A stretch of DNA of 41,847 bases from an uncultured Ruminiclostridium sp. (GTDB lineage Bacteria; Bacillota; Clostridia; Oscillospirales; Ruminococcaceae), in the NCBI GenBank assembly GCA_934490165.1, contig CAKSTB010000023.1, positions 1 through 41,847 of the forward strand. The letters run 5' to 3'. The position numbers were made by a program, and so were the translations under genes. The notes under the pieces were generated by a model. The model made no database searches. It saw nothing but the letters and a program-made list of their open reading frames with translations, and was not told the DNA's origin. This document shows positions 21,999 through 30,880 of this stretch, one piece after another. How positions within the stretch are numbered: the stretch's first letter is position 1; every line of letters starts with the position of its first letter.

Positions 21999-24560
21999 AT
22001 GTCAGCTAAAAAAGATATATCAAAAGAATTTGAAAAGATTTCGGACGGCGTTGAGAAGGTTCGCAAGAAGAGAAAATCACTCACTGGAAAGATATTCAAA
22101 TGGATGTGCCTTGCAGTAGGCGGTTCACTTCTTATTGTCGGCGGTATCAATATAGGCATGAGTTACAGCTTCCTTAAACAGTCGCTGAAGAGCCAGTTGA
22201 CAGAGGTTGCGGATATGTCGTCCAAAACGATATCAAACCAGCTCAGCTCAATTACCGCAGAGCTTCAGCAGATATCATACGACTCGGGCTTTGATGACCT
22301 TACGGATACAGGCACACTTTCAACAAAGTGCTTTTCGATACTGATGAAAAATCCGATGCTCACCGACGTTAAGATAGTAAGCACGGACGGCAAGTGCTTC
22401 TATGCCGAAACGCTTGATTATTCGGAAAACGAAAGCTTCAAGCAGGCAGTGGAAACAAAGAAATCCGCAAGCGGCGAGCCGTATGCGGCACAGGATCTCA
22501 AACACGTTCTGATGGATATCGCGATACCGATGCTAGACTCCGACAACACCACACTGCGAAGCGTGCTTATGGCAAGCGTTGATATGAGCACATTTTCGGC
22601 GGTGATCGGTCAGACAAAAATAGGTGAAACAGGCTATACAATGGCTGTTGATCAAACAGGAACTATTATCGCATATCCCGATGAAACTAAGCTTACAGAG
22701 CGAATAAATTACAAGACCCTTGCCCAGGCGGACAGCTCGTATCAGGGCATTGCCGATTGCATCAGCAAGGCTATCAGAGGTGAAAACGGCTTTGCGGAAA
22801 TAAGTCTGGACGGCGTCAACAAATACGTTACATACGCGCCTATCGAAAATACCGACGGCTGGAGCTGTATTGTAGTAGCTACTCCCTCCGAATATACCGG
22901 AAGCATTTTTCAGTCAGTAGTAATCGGCTCTGTAGCCGCAGTAATCTGTTTTATTATTTCTGTACTCCTTATACTCACAATAGTCAAGAAGATAATAAAG
23001 CCTGTAAAGCTCTGTTCGGAGAGAATAGTTACTCTGTCGCAGGGCGATCTGCACTCTGCTCCGCTTGACTTCGGTAACAATATCGACAAGGAAATAGGAC
23101 AGCTCAGCGAGAGCACAAACCTCATCACAACGCATATCAATGCGGTAATATCAGACCTTGACAGTATGCTTGCCGCACTCGGAAACGGCGATCTGACATA
23201 TGCACCGGCAGATGTATACCTCGGTGACTTTGCACCCCTCAGGGCTTCGTATGAACGCATAATGGCATCGCTCAACAAGACTATGAGCGGCATAAACACT
23301 GCGGGCTTGCAGGTTTCAAACGGTGCGGGACAGGTATCCGCCGCCGCCGCAAATCTTTCTGAGGGCGCGACAAAACAGGCGGCATCTGTAGAAGAACTCT
23401 CGGCTTCTCTCGCAGAGGTTTCCGAAAAGGTAAACCGCAACGCTGTAAGAGCGGGCGATGCTGCAAAGAACTCCGAGCACGCCGCCGAGCTTGTAGGCTC
23501 GGGCAATGAGCAGATGAATGTTCTGCTTGAGGCAATGCACAAGATCGATGATACGTCAAAGCAGATCGCGAATATCATCAGAACGATTGACGATATCTCG
23601 TTCCAGACAAATATACTCGCGCTTAATGCGGCAGTCGAAGCCGCAAGAGCAGGCGAAGCCGGCAAGGGCTTTGCGGTCGTAGCCGATGAAGTAAGAAATC
23701 TTGCAGGCAAGGTCGCACAGGCGGCAAGCGACACGACAGAGCTTATTGGCGACTCGATCAAAGCGGTTGAGGACGGCACTACAATAGCAAACGAAACTGC
23801 ACAGACGCTCAGCCTTATCGTTGAAACCACCACGCAGACCACTGCGCTTATCGCTGATATTTCAACAGCCTGCGAAGAACAGGCAAACGCTATAGCACAG
23901 ATAACGACCGGTGTTGATCAGATTTCATCTGTAGTTCAGACCAACTCCGCAACAAGCGAAGAATGCGCCGCATCTGCCGAGGAGCTTTCATCACAGGCAA
24001 CTATCCTTGACGGTATGGTGAGAAGATTCAAGCTCAGCGATAAAGCTTTCGATGAAGCAACCGCAGATGAAGCTCCGACAGCCGATAATGTCGATTTAAA
24101 ACCGATAACAACCGACATCGGCAAAAAAGAAGAAACAAAGCCCGAGCTTATTGAGCATAAGGTCGAACCTGAAGCTCCCGCTAAGGCAAAAAATAAACCC
24201 GCTATACAAAGCTTCGGCAAAGACGAAAAATCTCTGAAGGCTAAGACAAAGCCTGTTGAAAAGGCAAAACCGACGGTGGCAGAAAAGCCGATAACGGACG
24301 TTTCAAAGCCCAATGAAAGTGCAAAGCCGAAATCACGGGAAATCAAAAGCTTCACCGAAGAAGCAAAGCCCGCTAAAAAACCCGTGCAATCAGCTATAAA
24401 GCCGATAAGCAATGATTTTTCGGCAGAAAAGAAGGTTAAGCCGAAACAGCCTGATGACATCGGCACAGGCAAAAAGATCAAAGCCGGCGGAATTGCCCAC
24501 TTTGATACGGCGGTTCAGACAAACGATGAGTTCAAAGAAGACATGAACGATAAATACTGA
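21999..24560 (+). CDS. Methyl-accepting chemotaxis protein with long charged tail
   Basis: The 853-residue product has a basic cytoplasmic start, a first membrane helix (about 34-56), a dCache-like sensor outside (about 57-303, with GETGYTMAVDQTGTIIAYPD), a second helix (about 304-327), HAMP, and a cytoplasmic MCP signalling hairpin with the conserved tip IDDISFQTNILALNAAVEAA and EAGKGFAVVADEVRNLA. It should sense a small molecule and signal through CheA/CheW, which are not in this window. Odd is the tail: after GMVRRFKLS there are about 180 residues of lysine/proline-rich low complexity with repeats IQSFGKDEK and IKSFTEEAK, ending NDEFKEDMNDKY. It lacks the classical NWETF receptor end. Confidence 0.93.
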   Translation: MSAKKDISKEFEKISDGVEKVRKKRKSLTGKIFKWMCLAVGGSLLIVGGINIGMSYSFLKQSLKSQLTEVADMSSKTISNQLSSITAELQQISYDSGFDDLTDTGTLSTKCFSILMKNPMLTDVKIVSTDGKCFYAETLDYSENESFKQAVETKKSASGEPYAAQDLKHVLMDIAIPMLDSDNTTLRSVLMASVDMSTFSAVIGQTKIGETGYTMAVDQTGTIIAYPDETKLTERINYKTLAQADSSYQGIADCISKAIRGENGFAEISLDGVNKYVTYAPIENTDGWSCIVVATPSEYTGSIFQSVVIGSVAAVICFIISVLLILTIVKKIIKPVKLCSERIVTLSQGDLHSAPLDFGNNIDKEIGQLSESTNLITTHINAVISDLDSMLAALGNGDLTYAPADVYLGDFAPLRASYERIMASLNKTMSGINTAGLQVSNGAGQVSAAAANLSEGATKQAASVEELSASLAEVSEKVNRNAVRAGDAAKNSEHAAELVGSGNEQMNVLLEAMHKIDDTSKQIANIIRTIDDISFQTNILALNAAVEAARAGEAGKGFAVVADEVRNLAGKVAQAASDTTELIGDSIKAVEDGTTIANETAQTLSLIVETTTQTTALIADISTACEEQANAIAQITTGVDQISSVVQTNSATSEECAASAEELSSQATILDGMVRRFKLSDKAFDEATADEAPTADNVDLKPITTDIGKKEETKPELIEHKVEPEAPAKAKNKPAIQSFGKDEKSLKAKTKPVEKAKPTVAEKPITDVSKPNESAKPKSREIKSFTEEAKPAKKPVQSAIKPISNDFSAEKKVKPKQPDDIGTGKKIKAGGIAHFDTAVQTNDEFKEDMNDKY

Positions 24561-24567
24561 TATAAGC

Positions 24568-24600
24568 AAAGGAGCTGTTACATAAGACAGCTCCTTTTAG
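24568..24600 (+). terminator. Terminator after chemoreceptor gene
   Basis: AAAGGAGCTGT 24568-24578 pairs with ACAGCTCCTTT 24587-24597, T-rich end. The next 140 bases are AT-rich with no gene. Confidence 0.88.
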
Positions 24601-24740
24601 TTTACATACATAAGCTTTCATCACCATTAACAGTCACACGACTTACTTTTCACCTGAGTTTTGTGATTTTATCTAAATTTACGCTAAAAATACACATAAT
24701 TATCAAAGAAAATTTGTTAAAAAATCTACAAAGAAAAGCG

Positions 24741-24769
24741 TTGAATTTACACCGGAAATAAGGTATAAT
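24741..24769 (+). promoter_or_regulatory. Promoter for oadGB
   Basis: TTGAAT 24741-24746 and TATAAT 24764-24769, 17-bp spacer; leader of about 85 bases. Confidence 0.78.
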
Positions 24770-24858
24770 TATATTAGTTTTATGCTATGCCGCATTGTAA
24801 TGTAATATGAGAAAAACGGCACAGCAAAGCGAGAACAATTAAGAATGGAGAATCATGC

Positions 24859-25275
24859 ATGACGGATAATTTACTGCGTACTATGGCGATAATCACCGAA
24901 GAGTCCGCCGCTCAGAGCATAAGCGGTATGTGGGCTACGGTTATTACCGGTATGGTTGTTGTTTTCCTGATCTTAGGACTGCTCATAGGACTGCTTTACA
25001 TCATTTCCTTCTTCTGCAATCTGGGAAACAAGAAGAAAAAAGATGCTAAGCCCGCAGAAAAGGCTGATGAACCTGCTCCCGCTCCCGCTCCCGTAGAAAT
25101 AATCGAAGAGGACGAGAACGACGATGAGGTTATAGCTGTTATTTCGGCGGCAATCGCTGCTTACACGGCAGGTGACGGCAAGACCTATGCAATCAAGAGA
25201 ATCAAACGTGCCGAAAAACAGCCTCGTTCAAGCTGGGGCAATGCGGGCGTAAACGAAAATACCCGTTCGTTTTAA
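24859..25275 (+). CDS. oadG: Oxaloacetate decarboxylase gamma subunit (OadG family)
   Basis: The 138-residue product has one membrane helix (about 28-52, TVITGMVVVFLILGLLIGLLY) preceded by ~25 outside residues, then a lysine cluster, an alanine/proline-rich hinge (APAPAPVEIIEE) and a C-terminal EVIAVISAAIAAYTAGDG followed by RSSWGNAGVNENTRSF. The final W-aromatic-TRxF pattern is typical of OadG, which links the carboxyltransferase to the membrane pump and often binds zinc in its cytoplasmic tail. It directly precedes oadB. The predicted partner OadA is encoded 12 kb upstream. Confidence 0.9.
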   Translation: MTDNLLRTMAIITEESAAQSISGMWATVITGMVVVFLILGLLIGLLYIISFFCNLGNKKKKDAKPAEKADEPAPAPAPVEIIEEDENDDEVIAVISAAIAAYTAGDGKTYAIKRIKRAEKQPRSSWGNAGVNENTRSF

Positions 25276-25303
25276 GGCTCAGACTAAATAAAAGGAGAAC
25301 AAG

Positions 25304-26542
25304 ATGGAAATTTTTGACGTTTTCTGGAATGCCCTTGTCGCGCTTGCACAAAAATCGGGCTTCTGTAACATAACCCCTCAGCAGGGACTTATGATAGCTG
25401 TTTCATTCTTACTTATGTATCTTGCTATAGTAAGAAAGTTTGAACCTCTGCTGCTTCTGCCTATCGCTTTCGGTATGATGCTTACCAATATTCCCGGTGC
25501 TAATATGTTCCATCCGGAAATGTTCGGTATAAGCCCCGATCCGGCAATAGCGGCGAACTTTGCCGAAAACGGCGTAAACTACGGTGAGGTACTTCACAAC
25601 GGCGGTCTGCTTGATATTCTGTATCTCGGCGTTAAGCTTCAGCTATTCCCTCCGCTGATATTCTTAGGTATCGGCTGTATGACAGACTTCGGTCCTCTGA
25701 TAGCAAACCCCAAGAGCTTACTGCTCGGCGCTGCCGCACAGCTCGGTATCTTCGTAACCTTCCTCGGTGCTTGCGCGTTCAGCCTTACAGGTATTGAAGG
25801 TGTAGCGTTTACATTCAAAGAAGCAGCATCTATCGGTATTATCGGCGGTGCTGATGGACCCACCGCAATATTCCTGACATCAAAGCTAGCACCGCAATTG
25901 CTGGGTTCAATAGCGGTTGCCGCATATTCCTATATGGCGCTCGTTCCTGTAATTCAGCCTCCTATAATGAAGCTCCTTACAACAAAGAAAGAGCGTGCCA
26001 TTGTGATGGATGGCTTACGTCCCGTTTCAAAGAGAGAAAAGATCATATTCCCTGTCGCTGTTACACTTATCGTTGCTTTTATCGTTCCCGATGCAACTCC
26101 TCTTGTAGGTATGCTGATGCTCGGTAACCTCTTCAGAGAGAGCGGCGTTGTAGACAGACTTGTAAAGACAGCATCAAACGAGTTGATGAACATTATTACT
26201 ATAATGCTCGGTACTGTTGTAGGTGCTACAGCAACTGCTGAAAACTTCCTGACTGTAAAGACACTTATGATCGTTGCCCTCGGACTCATCGCTTTCTGCT
26301 TCGGTACAGCAGGCGGTCTGTTACTTGCAAAGCTTATGAACAAGCTCTCAGGCGGCAAGATAAACCCCCTTATCGGTTCAGCCGGTGTATCCGCAGTTCC
26401 TATGGCAGCCCGTGTTTCACAGACGGTCGGCGCTAAGGAAAACCCCTCTAACTTCCTTCTCATGCACGCTATGGGACCGAATGTTGCAGGTGTTATCGGT
26501 TCAGCCGTTGCCGCAGGTGTTCTGCTTAACATCTTCGGTTAA
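25304..26542 (+). CDS. oadB: Sodium-translocating decarboxylase beta subunit
   Basis: The 412-residue product is a polytopic membrane protein with the family core GGADGPTAIFLTSKLAPQLL (Asp near residue 183, the sodium site) and the second sodium-binding signature GTVVGATATAENFL and GSAGVSAVPMAARVSQ with catalytic/Na+ Ser and Asn-type residues, plus HAMGPNVAGVIGSAVAAG near the end. It decarboxylates carboxybiotin and exports Na+. The same protein serves oxaloacetate, methylmalonyl-CoA and glutaconyl-CoA decarboxylases, so substrate depends on its alpha partner. It shares a promoter with oadG and is closed by two terminators. Confidence 0.95.
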   Translation: MEIFDVFWNALVALAQKSGFCNITPQQGLMIAVSFLLMYLAIVRKFEPLLLLPIAFGMMLTNIPGANMFHPEMFGISPDPAIAANFAENGVNYGEVLHNGGLLDILYLGVKLQLFPPLIFLGIGCMTDFGPLIANPKSLLLGAAAQLGIFVTFLGACAFSLTGIEGVAFTFKEAASIGIIGGADGPTAIFLTSKLAPQLLGSIAVAAYSYMALVPVIQPPIMKLLTTKKERAIVMDGLRPVSKREKIIFPVAVTLIVAFIVPDATPLVGMLMLGNLFRESGVVDRLVKTASNELMNIITIMLGTVVGATATAENFLTVKTLMIVALGLIAFCFGTAGGLLLAKLMNKLSGGKINPLIGSAGVSAVPMAARVSQTVGAKENPSNFLLMHAMGPNVAGVIGSAVAAGVLLNIFG

Positions 26543-26560
26543 TCCGTAATGAATAGCTTG

Positions 26561-26587
26561 ACCCCTTATCGTAAGATAAGGGGTTTG
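26561..26587 (+). terminator. Terminator after oadB
   Basis: ACCCCTTATC 26561-26570 pairs with GATAAGGGGT 26575-26584 around GTAA, then TTG. Confidence 0.85.
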
Positions 26588-26596
26588 TTATATGCA

Positions 26597-26629
26597 AAAT
26601 GACCTGTGTACTGAGTACACAGGTCATTT
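26597..26629. terminator. Bidirectional terminator between oadB and GNAT gene
   Basis: A 14-bp perfect stem, 26597-26610 with 26616-26629, lies between convergent genes; A- and T-rich ends on both sides suit termination in both directions. Confidence 0.82.
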
Positions 26630-26638
26630 GCGTTTCTG

Positions 26639-27076
26639 TTAATCCAGATGCAGTATAAATCCCGTCTTTTCCTTATCGTCATACCCTGCACGTCTGTAGA
26701 AGTTCAGCGTACTTTCGAGCTTAGAACCGGTCATAAGAATAAGTCTGTAGCAATTCTCCGACTGCGCTATCTCCTTTGCCCTGTCAAGACACGCAGTAGC
26801 AAGCCCTCTGCCGCGATATTCACTGTCGGTCACTACATTCTCCACAAACGCATAAGAACGCGGTCCGTGCGTCATATTCGGCACTATTATGCAGGTACAG
26901 GTAGATACTATTTTACCGTCCTCCTCGGCTACAATAAAGTGATAATCAGGGTTAGCCACAAGCCTTTGCCAAAGCTCCTTTGTATCGCCCTTATATTCCG
27001 GTACGCTTGTTTCATGGAGCTGACAATAAAGGCTCATCAGCTGTTCGTATTCATCTTCACGCACTTCCCGTATCAT
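26639..27076 (-). CDS. GNAT family N-acetyltransferase
   Basis: The product of 145 residues shows the GNAT fold: IREVREDEYEQLMSLYCQLHE, VAEEDGKIVSTCTCIIVPN, AFVENVVTDSEYRGRGLATACLDRA with the acetyl-CoA loop RGRGLA, and LILMTGSKLESTLNFYRRAGYDD with the N-FYxxxGY ending. It transfers an acetyl group from acetyl-CoA to an amine of unknown identity. I choose ATG 27076 because GAGGG lies five bases upstream; a TTG 27 bases further out has no ribosome site. It has convergent and divergent neighbours on both sides and is likely monocistronic or read after the diguanylate cyclase. Confidence 0.9.
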   Translation of the reverse strand: MIREVREDEYEQLMSLYCQLHETSVPEYKGDTKELWQRLVANPDYHFIVAEEDGKIVSTCTCIIVPNMTHGPRSYAFVENVVTDSEYRGRGLATACLDRAKEIAQSENCYRLILMTGSKLESTLNFYRRAGYDDKEKTGFILHLD

Positions 27077-27101
27077 ATTATCCCTCGCTGTTCTGTAGTT
27101 C

Positions 27102-27131
27102 AAAAAGGAGTGCCGTTAAAACAGCACTCCT
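27102..27131 (-). terminator. Terminator after diguanylate cyclase gene
   Basis: On the minus strand AGGAGTGC (27131-27124) pairs with GCACTCCT (27113-27106) and is followed by TTTTTG. It separates the diguanylate cyclase gene from the GNAT gene. Confidence 0.85.
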
Positions 27132-27158
27132 CTTGTACTTATTTATTTTGTCACGTTT

Positions 27159-29282
27159 TTACTCCTGTACAGGAGCATCTTCTGTCGGAGCTGTCGTTTC
27201 TTCAACGCCGCCGATAACGTCTTCTTCCTCAACCTCAGCAGGAACAGGCTTTGCGGCTGTTTCTCTGTTGAGAATACCGAAGTTAGACTTACCGTTCTTC
27301 TTTATCTTGTACATAGCGTCATCTGCCATACCGATTATCTCATCAACATGGAGTGAAGAATCCTTGATGATAGAAATACCGATACTTGCGTTGACTGTGA
27401 GCTTATCACCGTTATCCGATGTAAAGCCCTCCTTAAGTCCTGACAGGATATCGCGGGCTACTCTTGTAGGATCGTTTGTTTCAACGTTTCTTACACAAGC
27501 TACAAACTCGTCACCGCCGTAACGTCCGGCTGTACCGAAGCCCTTGATAACAAAGTTTATCGTATTGGCAACGAACTTAAGCACCTGGTCGCCTGTAGCG
27601 TGGCTGTATTTATCATTGTAGATCTTGAAGTCGTCAACGTCAATGAACAGTATTGCAAATTCACTCTTGCGTACATTGATAAGCTCGATCTCATTGTCAA
27701 TGGTACGCTCGATAGATTCACGGTTATAAAGACCTGTAAGACTGTCGTAGCTTGCTCTTTCGGTAAGAAGCTTTTCACTCTTCTTAGCACGGTCGATATC
27801 AACGATAACACCGACTATCTTAGCTATGTTGCCATCTCTGTCGCGGATAGTAGCGGTACGCATAAGTATCCAGATATAGTCGCCGTAGATGTTCTTCCAA
27901 CGGTACTCGTTACCTGCAAACTCTTCACCCTTTGAAAGTCTTTCAAGATCCTTGTGGTATCTGTCATTGTCCTCAGGGTGAACCTTAACCTTAAGCAGGA
28001 AGCTGTCACCGAAGTGATCGGACGGTGCACGATAACTGAACTTCTTATTGAAATTGTTTGAGAAGATAACATCATTTGTCTTGAAGTTCCACTCAAAGAT
28101 TATGTTATCGGACATTTCGATAATGGTACGGTATCTGCCCTCACTTACAACGATATCATCTATAAGGTCGTTGAAAGTACGTGCTATCTGACCGTACTCG
28201 TTGTTTGCAATTACGTTGATTCTTGCCTCGTGGTCACCTCTGTGAACCTTGACAAGTGTTTCTTCGATAACCTTTATGGGTTTTGTGATAACGAATACCA
28301 GTACTATGGCTGCGGCGATAAGAACGATCGATACAAATACTATCATACCGATTATGCTTCCCATAGCTTCTCCGGATAAAGTATATGCCTTATCGGTTTC
28401 CGCTACAATGGCAAGCGTCCAATTTCCTTCTTCGCCCTCATTTATAGCGGGTAATTTTGATGTGAAGCCTATGGTAGGAATAACGCCGTTATCCGTACCC
28501 TTGAAATTATCGACCTCTGCTACAGAGCCTATCTGAGCCTTATCTGTGAACTTAAGATAAGCGCTGTTCTTGCTGTCGGACGTATTTCCTATGTAGCTGT
28601 CATGCATTATCGAACCGTTGGGGTCGATAAGAATGAGCTTACTGTTGTTGGCAAACTGCGATGAAGTGGCAAATGACTTCAATGCAGAGCTGTTTAAGAA
28701 CGTAACCACATAATAATCACCGACCGCATATTTTACAACAAGACGGAGATTTGTGCCGGTTTTGCCCGGGAATATAGGGTCGTTACGCTCCTTGTCGCCT
28801 TCTTTAAAGGTTGTGTATACATCAGGAGTGTAGAATGTTACCTCGCCGTCTTTTCTGTTGCATATGTTCTTTAAAGTGCCGCTAAGTATTTCGTCCTTTG
28901 AAAGACCCGAAAGATCATCGGTAGCAACTATGGGAAGATAGTCGCTCTTCTTGACAATCATTATACGGTCAATTCTGACATTTTCGTTATCCGAAGACGT
29001 GATTTTGGAATAAATATCAAGTGCGTCTGTAGATGTAGGATTTTTCTCATTGTTGAATTCAAGTATATCGGGGTTGTCGGCTATCTGTTTAGCACTTGCC
29101 GAAATTATTCGGAAATACTCCGATATGTTGTAAGCTTGATTTTCAGCCATAGACTGTGCAGTCTGTTTGTAGTTCTTAAGTGCGAGCTTGTTCATCTCGA
29201 CATTTGCAACAGACGCAAATACAACCGACGGAATGATCACAAAGCAAGCAAGCACTATGATCAATAAGCTTTTGATCTTCAT
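27159..29282 (-). CDS. Membrane diguanylate cyclase with Cache, HAMP and PAS
   Basis: The 707-residue product has a first membrane helix (about 4-24), an outside dCache sensor, a second helix (about 305-328, IGMIVFVSIVLIAAAIVLVF), HAMP, a PAS domain (IIEMSDNIIFEWNFKTNDVIF through VGVIVDIDRAKKSE) and a C-terminal GGDEF domain with YDSLTGLYNRESIERTI and the active site RYGGDEF near residue 587. It should make cyclic di-GMP in response to an external ligand. The position five residues before the active site is KGFG, so the RxxD product-inhibition site is absent. A proline/glutamate-rich tail (AAKPVPAEVEEED... APTEDAPVQE) follows the domain. Confidence 0.95.
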   Translation of the reverse strand: MKIKSLLIIVLACFVIIPSVVFASVANVEMNKLALKNYKQTAQSMAENQAYNISEYFRIISASAKQIADNPDILEFNNEKNPTSTDALDIYSKITSSDNENVRIDRIMIVKKSDYLPIVATDDLSGLSKDEILSGTLKNICNRKDGEVTFYTPDVYTTFKEGDKERNDPIFPGKTGTNLRLVVKYAVGDYYVVTFLNSSALKSFATSSQFANNSKLILIDPNGSIMHDSYIGNTSDSKNSAYLKFTDKAQIGSVAEVDNFKGTDNGVIPTIGFTSKLPAINEGEEGNWTLAIVAETDKAYTLSGEAMGSIIGMIVFVSIVLIAAAIVLVFVITKPIKVIEETLVKVHRGDHEARINVIANNEYGQIARTFNDLIDDIVVSEGRYRTIIEMSDNIIFEWNFKTNDVIFSNNFNKKFSYRAPSDHFGDSFLLKVKVHPEDNDRYHKDLERLSKGEEFAGNEYRWKNIYGDYIWILMRTATIRDRDGNIAKIVGVIVDIDRAKKSEKLLTERASYDSLTGLYNRESIERTIDNEIELINVRKSEFAILFIDVDDFKIYNDKYSHATGDQVLKFVANTINFVIKGFGTAGRYGGDEFVACVRNVETNDPTRVARDILSGLKEGFTSDNGDKLTVNASIGISIIKDSSLHVDEIIGMADDAMYKIKKNGKSNFGILNRETAAKPVPAEVEEEDVIGGVEETTAPTEDAPVQE

Positions 29283-29361
29283 AAAAAATAACCAACCTTT
29301 CCCTCGTCTTTACGGTATATTCCTATCCTCTGCGGACGATGGTCATACTAATTCTCCGAAC

Positions 29362-29390
29362 ATTATAGCATATTTTACGCAGTTAGTAAA
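29362..29390 (-). promoter_or_regulatory. Promoter for diguanylate cyclase gene
   Basis: On the minus strand TTTACT (29390-29385) and TATAAT (29367-29362) with 17 bp between, about 80 bp upstream of the ATG. Confidence 0.65.
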
Positions 29391-29492
29391 TGCGTTTGTT
29401 GTGATTTTATTAGATTTGACTAATATAACAAGTCGTTATTTGTGCAAAAAAGCGAATTTATGTAATCGTTTTTATTATTATGGTTTTGGGGA

Positions 29493-29521
29493 TTGCAAAA
29501 ACTCAGCCGATAGCTTATAAT
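29493..29521 (+). promoter_or_regulatory. Promoter for MFS transporter gene
   Basis: TTGCAA 29493-29498 and TATAAT 29516-29521, spacer 17 bp, 33 bp before ATG 29555. It also rules out the longer frame that would begin inside the promoter at 29480. Confidence 0.75.
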
Positions 29522-29554
29522 AAATCGAATTTTTCATGTGAAAGGACTATTGCT

Positions 29555-30781
29555 ATGAGCAAAACAATGACCTACCGTTCCACGGTGAACGCCTGCTACA
29601 TAGGCTACATATGCCAGGCGGCTGTAAACAATCTTGCGCCGTTGCTTTTTATAGTATTTCAGACACGATATCAGCTAAGCTACGACAGGATAAGCACGCT
29701 GATACTCGTAAACTTCGTTACACAACTGCTTATAGACTTAGGCTCGGTAAAGCTGTCAAAGCATATGAGCGTGAGAGCAATGACAATACTTGCACATATT
29801 ATGTGCGCCGCAGGTCTTATAATGATGGGTACGCTTCCGCTTTTTGTCGGAGATGCATTCATAGCTCTTGCCCTGTCGGTTGTAGTATATGCAATAGGCG
29901 GAGGACTTACAGAGGTGCTTATCAGCCCGATAATTGAAGCGATCCCTGATACGGCTGGCAGTGCCAAAGCCGCCGCCATGAGCCTGCTACACTCTTTCTA
30001 CTGCTGGGGACAGGTAGCGGTCGTACTGCTGTCTACGGGCTTTCTTGCCGCTTTCGGCGAGGGTCTGTGGTTTTTGCTTCCTGTGCTTTGGGCTATACTT
30101 CCGATATTCAACGCCGTATTCTTTACTAAAGTTCCGCTTGCACCGTCACTCTCGGAAAACGATAATGTAAAGCTTTCCACACTCTTCAAGCAAAAAGGCT
30201 TTACGCTGATACTGATACTTATGCTCTGTGCCGGCGCAAGCGAGCTTGCCATGTCACAATGGTCGTCGCTGTTTGCTCAGAAAGGTCTTATGATAAGCAA
30301 ATCGCTCGGCGACCTGCTCGGTCCTTGCCTGTTCGCTGTACTTATGGGTACAGGCAGAGCGCTTTATGCTGTATTTGCGAACAAAATCAGTCTGTACAAG
30401 ATCATGACTGCAAGCGGAATATTATGTACAGTGTGCTACATCACTGTTGCTTTTTCGGATATCCCCGCGTTGTCGCTTGCCGCCTGCGCACTTTGCGGAT
30501 TATCCGTTGCCGTTATGTGGCCCGGAACATTCTCACTAGCCGCCGCAAAATACAAGTCCGGCGGTACGGGTATGTACAGCCTTATGGCGCTTGCCGGTGA
30601 CCTCGGCTGTGCATCCGGTCCTTTCATTGCCGGTATGATCTGTAACTTTGTCACCGCAAACGGTGTCGATGAATCGACAGGCATGAAAACAGGACTTGGT
30701 TTTTCTGTGTTTTTCCCGGTAATTCTTGTTACCTGCACGCTTATTTTCACTTTTATCGTCAGAAAACGCAAAGCCGATTAA
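29555..30781 (+). CDS. Major facilitator superfamily transporter
   Basis: The product of about 408 residues has twelve predicted membrane helices in two halves, with SKHMSVRAMTILAHIMCAAGLIMMG and, in the second half, YAVFANKISLYKIMTASGILCTVCY at the loops 2-3 and 8-9 that carry basic residues in this superfamily. Segments YAIGGGLTEVLISPIIEAIP and AVMWPGTFSLAAAKYKSGGTGMY resemble sugar-permease (fucose-permease-like) MFS members of Firmicutes. The start is ATG 29555, with AAAGGA nine bases upstream. It faces the diguanylate cyclase gene divergently. Substrate is unknown; sugar uptake is the first guess and drug efflux the second. Confidence 0.88.
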   Translation: MSKTMTYRSTVNACYIGYICQAAVNNLAPLLFIVFQTRYQLSYDRISTLILVNFVTQLLIDLGSVKLSKHMSVRAMTILAHIMCAAGLIMMGTLPLFVGDAFIALALSVVVYAIGGGLTEVLISPIIEAIPDTAGSAKAAAMSLLHSFYCWGQVAVVLLSTGFLAAFGEGLWFLLPVLWAILPIFNAVFFTKVPLAPSLSENDNVKLSTLFKQKGFTLILILMLCAGASELAMSQWSSLFAQKGLMISKSLGDLLGPCLFAVLMGTGRALYAVFANKISLYKIMTASGILCTVCYITVAFSDIPALSLAACALCGLSVAVMWPGTFSLAAAKYKSGGTGMYSLMALAGDLGCASGPFIAGMICNFVTANGVDESTGMKTGLGFSVFFPVILVTCTLIFTFIVRKRKAD

Positions 30782-30798
30782 CTTCAACGTAATTTTTC

Positions 30799-30827
30799 TT
30801 TACAAACCCCATAAAATATGTTAAAAT
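30799..30827 (+). promoter_or_regulatory. Promoter for flippase-ATP-grasp operon
   Basis: TTTACA 30799-30804 and TAAAAT 30822-30827, 17-bp spacer, 53 bp before the flippase start. Confidence 0.68.
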
Positions 30828-30880
30828 ATGATTTTGGAATACTATTTTTAATATAAACAGAATTTACAGGAAAATTGCGA

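Noticed and set aside
22910..23842. A 310-codon minus-strand frame opposite the chemoreceptor
   Set aside because: It is the antisense shadow of the MCP gene; composition is Ser/Ala-rich as expected from antisense codons and no ribosome site is seen.
24859..26542. oadGB as a citrate or malonate decarboxylase
   Set aside because: No citrate lyase or mad genes are present; GADGPTAIF and the OadG tail fit the oxaloacetate/methylmalonyl-CoA/glutaconyl-CoA pump family.
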